DNA from: JAVBQJ01 sp031549115
GTDB lineage: Bacteria; Verrucomicrobiota; Lentisphaeria; Victivallales; Victivallaceae
Reading direction: 5' to 3'
Assembly (NCBI GenBank): GCA_031549115.1
Contig: JAVBQJ010000073.1
Coordinates: 1 to 35,396, forward strand
DNA: 35,396 nt
Shown: piece after piece, positions 30,735 to 35,396 of the stretch
Layout: the number at the start of each line of letters is the position of its first letter
How positions within the stretch are numbered: position 1 is the first letter of the stretch
Program-made: the position numbers and the translations under genes
Notes under the pieces: model-generated
Seen by the model: the letters and a program-made list of their open reading frames with translations, nothing else
Told to the model about the DNA's origin: nothing
Databases searched by the model: none

Positions 30735-31165
30735 AAAAAATGAAAAAAATAGAGTCGCCATTCATGGCGGCGGTTTGCCCTCCGTCATACGGAGACGCCG
30801 ATCCAGCGGGCGGATACCGCTGGTCGCTCCAGGTGCCGCAGGCACCCGAAAGGAGCGAAAGTAAAGTCAGCGAGCCAACTGGCGAGCGGAAGCCGCCCGA
30901 GGGAACGACGGTGGAGATGTAACTGGATGCGTGAGCAACAGTTAAATCTACACATGGAGCGGACGAAGTGCCGTACCTGCGGCAAATGGCAGACCGGGAA
31001 AATCGCTTCGCGATTTGGCTCTGGAGGGTGGCGGCGTTGCAAATTTATAGCGACTGATAGAGCAAAAGCCAAATGGCATTCCGACGTGCGGCGTTTGCCA
31101 CGCCCGGCGGGTACGCCGGGCTTACTGGGGCTCAGCCCCAGCCCCCGATACGGGGAAAGAGTGTA
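30735..31165 (+). repeat. Multi-hairpin repeat, family 1 copy C, with extra hairpins
   Basis: 30735-30980 follows the copy A order: A-rich start, CGCCAT/ATGGCG (30756-30769), CTCCGT/ACGGAG, CCAGCGG/CCGCTGG (30803-30823), a two-tier stem at 30824-30858 (outer TCGCTCC/GGAGCGA, inner GGTGCC/GGCACC), and a long stem at 30911-30953 with the GC-GTGA-GC tip and an ending hairpin near 30970-30983. Beyond it are AAATCGC-TTC-GCGATTT (31000-31016), GCCCGGCG/CGCCGGGC (31102-31121) and CTGGGGC/GCCCCAG (31125-31141). No gene is seen between 30703 and 31256. Confidence 0.85.
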
Positions 31166-31256
31166 GTTTATGCTTTTTGTATTGATCATAAGAGAGTTAG
31201 ATTGCAAAATATAATGAATTTTTTTGACAGAAACAAACCTCCGGAAAGGAAATAAG

Positions 31257-33062
31257 ATGAAATTATTCAATCTATCCGTCCTATTCGCCGCCGCAGGACT
31301 GCTATTCGGCTCGCCGGCGGTAAAAGCGTCCGATATGCCGAACCCCGAAGCGCCGGTCGCCTTCCTGGAGCTCATCGAAGTTCCGGCCCAAGATATAAAC
31401 CAATACATTGCGGACTGGAACGAGCGCGCGGCAACAGCAGGACAGGCATCCGGCTATATTTCCGCCACGCTCTACCGGTCGCTACTGGCGGGCGCCCGGT
31501 ATCAACTCGTCGCCGTCACCCAGTGGCAGTCGTATGACGCCTGGGCTGCCGCCAACAGCGGCGCGAATGCGAAACCGGCCGGCGGGCTCTATCGCCCGGC
31601 GGCCTGGTCGAGCAACATATATGCGGAATCGTTTCAGGGCAACGACTCCGGCGCCGCCCAAAGCACGCCTCTGCAAAGAGCCGAAAAGGATCCCGAGATA
31701 AAATTCCCCGAATTGCCGTTCGTTTTCATCAACCTGATGGAGATGGGCGCGGACGATATCGATCCCTTTGTCGCGGACTGGCGGGTACGGTCCAAAATCA
31801 TGGGCCAGATGCACTCCGCCATGGGGAGCACATTGTACCGTTCGGTGCTGCCCGATAACACGTTCCCAATCGTGAATGTGAGCCAGTGGCAATCTTATAA
31901 CGGCTTCATCGACGCGAACAACGATCCGGTTTATGCGGAAAAACTGACCGCCGACTTGGGGCACATCCCCAGCATCAAACTTACGCGGGGGTTCTACCGT
32001 CCCGTTGCGAGCCATACGCATACCTATAATGCCGATATAAGGCAGGGTAAACCGGAAAAGATGAAAATCATCACCATCGAGGAGCATTTCATCAACCCAT
32101 CCATGACCGCCGCAACCCGTGATGAAATTGAAGCAATGGCCCCCGGACACGCCAAGGCGTTCGTCGCCGACTTCGGCGCCAGAGAGACGATGCAAATCGG
32201 ACAACTGTTCGACATCGGCGCGGGGAGAATCGCGGATATGGACGCCAACGGCATCGACATGCAGATACTTTCGTACAACGCTCCGGCCGCCGAGCTGCTG
32301 CCGTCGCCGCTCGCCGTGGAATTGGCCCGGCAGGCGAACGATCAGCTGGCCGCGGCAATCGCGGCATACCCCGGCCGGTTCCTGGGATTCGCCACGCTGC
32401 CCATGTCCGACCCCGAAGCGGCGGCGGAAGAGTTAAAGCGATGCGTTCAGGAGTTGGGATTCAAAGGCGCCATGATCAATGGGACGGCCCACGGACGTTT
32501 TATGGATCACCCCGATTTTGAAGTTTTCTTCGCCATGGCGGCCGAATTGGATGTCCCGTTGTACTTCCATCCTTCGATTGTGAACAAACAAGTACGCGAT
32601 GCTTACTACGACAATGCCGATCCGGCTTTCGCGGCGCGCTTTGCGTCGGCGGGAATCGGCTGGCACTTCGAAGTGGGGGTCCATGTGATGCGTTTGATTT
32701 TTGCCGGTGTTTTCGACCGCCACCCCGATTTGCAGATCATCATGGGCCATTGGGGCGAGCTGATCCCCTTTTATATGGACAGAATCGACACGTTTTTCCC
32801 CGCTTCGGCGTCGCCCATGCAGCATGACTTCAGCTATTACATGAGAAACAACATTTACATTACCCCGAGCGGCATGTTCAACCTGCCGCAACTTCAAAAC
32901 GCCATCCAGACACTGGGAGCGGACCGGATCATCTATTCGGTCGATTATCCCTACTACCCCAACAAAGGCGCCCGGCAATTCCTGGAAACCGCGCCGCTGA
33001 GTCAAACGGATAAAGAAAAAATCGCCCACGGCAATGCGGAAAAGTTGTTCAAACTGAAATAA
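31257..33062 (+). CDS. Secreted fusion: two ABM-like domains plus amidohydrolase/decarboxylase domain
   Basis: 601 residues. The signal peptide (MKLFNLSVLFAAAGLLFGSP, cleavage near KAS) sends it out of the cytoplasm. Two related alpha-beta domains follow, about residues 35-125 and 155-255, each with a V-x-L-I/M-E-x-start, SATLYRSLL or GSTLYRSVL, and VxVTQWQSY or VNVSQWQSY; they resemble antibiotic-biosynthesis monooxygenase (ABM) domains. From about residue 270, IITIEEHFINPSM begins an Amidohydrolase_2 domain of the ACMSD / gamma-resorcylate decarboxylase type, with metal or catalytic ligands in EEHF, VPLYFHPS, IIMGHWGELIPFY and SVDYPY. Likely substrates are aromatic acids; this is inference. 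AAGGA lies eight bases before ATG 31257, and TATAAT at 31210-31215 is a possible -10. Confidence 0.82.
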   Translation: MKLFNLSVLFAAAGLLFGSPAVKASDMPNPEAPVAFLELIEVPAQDINQYIADWNERAATAGQASGYISATLYRSLLAGARYQLVAVTQWQSYDAWAAANSGANAKPAGGLYRPAAWSSNIYAESFQGNDSGAAQSTPLQRAEKDPEIKFPELPFVFINLMEMGADDIDPFVADWRVRSKIMGQMHSAMGSTLYRSVLPDNTFPIVNVSQWQSYNGFIDANNDPVYAEKLTADLGHIPSIKLTRGFYRPVASHTHTYNADIRQGKPEKMKIITIEEHFINPSMTAATRDEIEAMAPGHAKAFVADFGARETMQIGQLFDIGAGRIADMDANGIDMQILSYNAPAAELLPSPLAVELARQANDQLAAAIAAYPGRFLGFATLPMSDPEAAAEELKRCVQELGFKGAMINGTAHGRFMDHPDFEVFFAMAAELDVPLYFHPSIVNKQVRDAYYDNADPAFAARFASAGIGWHFEVGVHVMRLIFAGVFDRHPDLQIIMGHWGELIPFYMDRIDTFFPASASPMQHDFSYYMRNNIYITPSGMFNLPQLQNAIQTLGADRIIYSVDYPYYPNKGARQFLETAPLSQTDKEKIAHGNAEKLFKLK

Positions 33063-33087
33063 TACCAATACGCAAGGAGAAAAAAAC

Positions 33088-33636
33088 ATGAATACGATCG
33101 TACGAAAAACCGGGTGGTTGGCAGGTTTGTTACTGTGCTTTGGATTGGCGGGAACGGGCTTGGCTGCGGAACCGGAACTTTACGCCGCGGCCCACGCCCA
33201 ACAAACCCAACCGGCATTGGTCATGGTGGGCACCGTCGATACGGAAGGCTTTCCGCAAATCCGGGTCATGTCCAATCTGCGTTTCCCCGAGCACGCAGCC
33301 GCCGAACTGGCCGGAGAAAACGATTTCACCGCCTATGCCGTCACGCGCGCCGGCTCGGAAAAGCTGGAACATCTGGCCCACAACCCGAACATGTCCATGT
33401 ATTATCAAAGCGGCGGTCAGGGCTTGCTGCTCATGGGCCAAGGCGAAATCGTCACCGATCCGGCGATCCGCCGCGCTGTCTGGGACGACGCTTTCAAACA
33501 GATGGGTTATGCCGATGCCGACGACCCCATGCTGACGGTACTGCGCTTCACCCCGACACACGGCAAGTTTTATTACCGGCAACAGCAGCATAAACTGACC
33601 TTCGATCGCAAGAGTCTCGCCAAGCCCGGCAACTGA
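33088..33636 (+). CDS. Secreted pyridoxamine 5'-phosphate oxidase-like (PPOX) protein
   Basis: 182 residues. Signal peptide to about residue 26 (LAGLLLCFGLAGTGLAAEP). The rest is a split-barrel flavin-binding fold: ALVMVGTVDTEGFPQIRVMSNL, then AYAVTRAGSEKLEHLAHNPNMSMYYQS, LLLMGQGEIVTDPAIRR, and a C-terminal VLRFTPTHGKFYYR. It resembles the general-stress-protein-26 group, which bind FMN, FAD or F420. Being exported is unusual for a flavin split barrel. AAGGAG precedes the ATG, 25 bases after the amidohydrolase stop, so they share a message. Confidence 0.83.
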   Translation: MNTIVRKTGWLAGLLLCFGLAGTGLAAEPELYAAAHAQQTQPALVMVGTVDTEGFPQIRVMSNLRFPEHAAAELAGENDFTAYAVTRAGSEKLEHLAHNPNMSMYYQSGGQGLLLMGQGEIVTDPAIRRAVWDDAFKQMGYADADDPMLTVLRFTPTHGKFYYRQQQHKLTFDRKSLAKPGN

Positions 33637-33647
33637 CACCAGGCGGC

Positions 33648-34634
33648 TCAATACGGGGCGGCGATCCGTTCATACTTCATATCGTTGAAGTCGCAGAGCA
33701 ACACCGGCGCCCTTTCCAGGTCTTTGCTGTTCCATGCGTAGATGGCGCCATGTTCAGCAAAGACGATCCGTTTTCGCCGGGCGTCATAATCCGCCCACCG
33801 CCAGTTGGCGCCGTCGAGAAGCAAATTCCCGGCGGAATCCCGGATGGCGTGCCGCTCATAATAGCAGCCATACCCCGGCTCTTTATCAGCGCCGGAGCAA
33901 TAAAAATCTTTCTGCAGCCTGATATCGCCGGGAAGCACCTTTTCACCTAACCAGCCTCCCGCATGTTCTTTCAGGATCGTCCAGCCGTCGCGTTTCAAAC
34001 GCGGCAGATAAACCATCGGACACTCGCCGGCATAGCCCCAATACTCACACCACGCGGGCGGCGGGACTTCACGGAATTTATGGCTGTCCATCCCCCGCAG
34101 CGACTCCGACAAACGCTTCGGCGGATGATTCAGACAGATTTCTTTGTCGTCCAGAAACAACCCGCCGCCGTTCCATCCGGTGCCGTTCCACCACAGATCG
34201 AGTGCCTTGAGATACGGTGCCCGGGAAATCGCCGTCCAACTTCGGTCATGATAATCGCGGCCGGCAATCATTCCGGCGAATTCAGCGGCATGTTCGCGCT
34301 GGATCTCTTCGAGCGCCAGGTCGCGCTTTCGCGAGCCGTCCTTCATCCTCCACCAGTCGCCACCGAGTTTTTCCCTTAAATAGGCTTCCGTCTTGATTTC
34401 GACCGGACTTGCATTGCCGTATTTGGCTGCGAAATAGATCAGATACTCGCCATTTGGCGACAGATCGCATCGATATTCATAGATGCGTCCATACAACCAT
34501 TGCCCCGGTGTGAATGTATCGTGTTGGCGATCCCATCCGATCACGGCGACCTTATTGGATGGCCCACGACGAAATACGATGGCGGAATCGCCTTTGCGGG
34601 CAAGAATGGCATGAATTCGCGCGGGTACTCCCAT
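33648..34634 (-). CDS. Conserved-looking protein of unknown function, Trp-rich
   Basis: 328 residues, no signal peptide or membrane segment. ATG 34634 (MGVPARIHAILARKGDSAIV) is chosen for AAGGAG six bases upstream. The protein is rich in Trp, Tyr and Gly and looks like repeated beta strands: VIGWDRQHDTFTPGQWLYGR, YEYRCDLSPNGEYLIYFAAK, SWTAISRAPYLKALDLWW, WNGGGLFLDDKEICLN. I recall similar hypothetical proteins (ARIHAxLARK...RRGP...WDR...GQWLxGRIYE) in diverse bacteria but no function. A propeller-like fold is possible. The 3' end faces the PPOX gene with 11 bases between. Confidence 0.7.
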   Translation of the reverse strand: MGVPARIHAILARKGDSAIVFRRGPSNKVAVIGWDRQHDTFTPGQWLYGRIYEYRCDLSPNGEYLIYFAAKYGNASPVEIKTEAYLREKLGGDWWRMKDGSRKRDLALEEIQREHAAEFAGMIAGRDYHDRSWTAISRAPYLKALDLWWNGTGWNGGGLFLDDKEICLNHPPKRLSESLRGMDSHKFREVPPPAWCEYWGYAGECPMVYLPRLKRDGWTILKEHAGGWLGEKVLPGDIRLQKDFYCSGADKEPGYGCYYERHAIRDSAGNLLLDGANWRWADYDARRKRIVFAEHGAIYAWNSKDLERAPVLLCDFNDMKYERIAAPY

Positions 34635-34895
34635 GCCTCGCTCCTTTCGTATTTTCTTTCGGACATGACGCAAGCATACCACTTCCAACACTATGGTTGT
34701 AACATATCATGGTCGGCAAGGAAGTCAAATCGCAGCCCGCCAGCTTGTCCTCCTGCCGATACCTCGCTCGAATCACCCTGGGACTTCGCCTCTCCTTGCA
34801 GCAACACAGCCGCAACACCAACATCTTTTTTCGGCGCAGTTATGAAAAAAGTCAGAAAAGAATCCGGATTTCAAGAGGATTTTTTCTTTTTTTAC
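34635..34895. other. Intergenic stretch, no gene seen
   Basis: AT content rises toward the tRNA promoter. Short open frames on both strands have no ribosome site or recognisable product. It must hold the promoter of the minus-strand gene ending at 33648, but I could not pick one with confidence. Confidence 0.4.
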
Positions 34896-34923
34896 TTGCA
34901 AAATTCAAGATAGATGCTATAGT
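34896..34923 (+). promoter_or_regulatory. Promoter of initiator tRNA gene
   Basis: TTGCAA (34896-34901), 16 bases, TATAGT (34918-34923), 31 bases before the tRNA. Confidence 0.8.
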
Positions 34924-34954
34924 AATATATCTTGAAAGCAATTAAGATATATGT

Positions 34955-35029
34955 TGCGGGGTGGAGCAGTGGTAGCTCGTCAGGCTCATAACCTGAAGGC
35001 CAAAGGTTCGATTCCTTTCCCCGCTACCA
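34955..35029 (+). tRNA. Initiator tRNA-Met (CAT anticodon)
   Basis: 75 nt including an encoded CCA. The cloverleaf is complete: acceptor TGCGGGG/CCCCGCT with a mismatched first pair (T1-T72), D stem GAGC/GCTC, anticodon arm TCAGG-CTCATAA-CCTGA, variable AGGCC, T arm AAAGG-TTCGATT-CCTTT. The open 1-72 pair and the A11-T24 pair are hallmarks of bacterial initiator tRNA. The third G-C pair of the usual GGG/CCC anticodon stem is A29-T41 here. Confidence 0.95.
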
Positions 35030-35039
35030 ATTGACTTAC

Positions 35040-35065
35040 AGCCGTCCCAGTGACGGCTTTTTTTT
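35040..35065 (+). terminator. Rho-independent terminator after the tRNA
   Basis: AGCCGTC (35040-35046), five-base loop, GACGGCT (35052-35058), then eight T. Confidence 0.93.
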
Positions 35066-35396
35066 GCCTCGAAACCGCCTGCTCACAAAGACTTTGCGGA
35101 ACCACTGTTTTCTCCGTATCCCTCCCGGAGCCCCAAAAATCAACCCAAATCGGCCTCTTCTCCGGTTTGTGCCATAAACTGTCGTTATTTCCTCCTCAAA
35201 CCAAGCAGTTACAGCGAGGACTTTTTTGAGAGAAAATTCAGGCTTCGCATGCCGCCTCTTATGATGGATGGTCGAAAAATGATTTTTTCGAACCATTCAA
35301 TTCCTTCCCAGTCGGGTTCACGCAGCGGTCAAACCGAAAACGGAATAAATCTTGCCTTTGGCAAGGTTTTATGCCGGATTTCGGCTTGACGGCGAA
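35066..35396. other. Window end, no gene seen
   Basis: No open frame with start signals or a recognisable product. Minor palindromes include an imperfect stem at about 35265-35295 (ATGGTCGAAAAA against TTTTTTCGAACCAT) and CTTGCC-TTT-GGCAAG near 35350. The content beyond the terminator is unassigned. Confidence 0.4.

Noticed and set aside
20261..31165. Group II intron, riboswitch or CRISPR explanation for the hairpin repeats
   Set aside because: No GUGYG start, no domain V-like hairpin, no known aptamer core seen, and no regular repeat-spacer spacing.
35036..35296. 86-residue basic minus-strand frame
   Set aside because: It has no ribosome site, its end overlaps the tRNA terminator, and the composition (Arg/Lys/Phe) looks accidental.

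Overview
The window is about 60% GC bacterial DNA, densely coded on both strands. I infer a Gram-negative of the PVC group, most likely Lentisphaerota (Victivallis-like). The reasons are a Pal lipoprotein and other lipoboxes, a pseudopilin-like surface protein with an H-X9-DG ending sitting beside glycan hydrolases, paired AraC regulators, and many palindromic intergenic repeats. No rRNA or marker gene proves this placement.

Layout. 1-610: 5' part of an IS256-family transposase abutting a palindromic repeat. 712-3852: alaS (a short form ending after the editing domain), a STAS protein and a HAD-IIA phosphatase, overlapping or closely spaced. 3805-9887: carbohydrate region with two AraC regulators, a 32-residue basic protein, a secreted TIM-barrel hydrolase, a pseudopilin and a sialidase-like propeller. 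9871-17157: a methyltransferase, thiI-pdxB, then the translationally coupled run ilvE-panC-hisD-folK on the minus strand. 17359-20209: pal and argD-argF. 20603-22799: a lipoprotein, a membrane protein and a flavodoxin-fold protein among repeats. 22860-26075: iron-uptake operon DUF3793-feoA-feoB with three TTAG-N6-CTAA boxes. 26131-28697: QueG-like protein and an AbiE-type toxin-antitoxin pair. 28784-33636: TetR repressor divergent from an SDR and a RidA-like lipoprotein, then a secreted ABM-ABM-amidohydrolase fusion and a secreted PPOX-like protein. 33648-35065: an unassigned conserved-looking protein and initiator tRNA-Met with promoter and terminator.

The most unusual feature is a family of modular multi-hairpin repeats. 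Three copies (20261-20582, 21841-22136 inverted, 30735-30980) share conserved loops, while several stems differ by paired, compensatory changes. A promoter of the same form as the tRNA-fMet promoter (TTGCAA-N16-TATAGT) points into one copy with its predicted start at the element's edge. This suggests a structured RNA as well as a mobile repeat. A fourth element (7010-7204) shares only the ends. A second family occurs at 345-606 and 13283-13550, and a large inverted-repeat element lies at 10603-10875.

Promoters read well as sigma70 type, with a recurrent TATAGT -10 box. Two divergent intergenic regions look like real switches: 8946-9000 (overlapping -10 boxes of araC and the sialidase operon) and 29439-29510 (two operator palindromes between tetR and the SDR gene). 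All product calls come from reading translated sequence and remembered family motifs; no database search was run.
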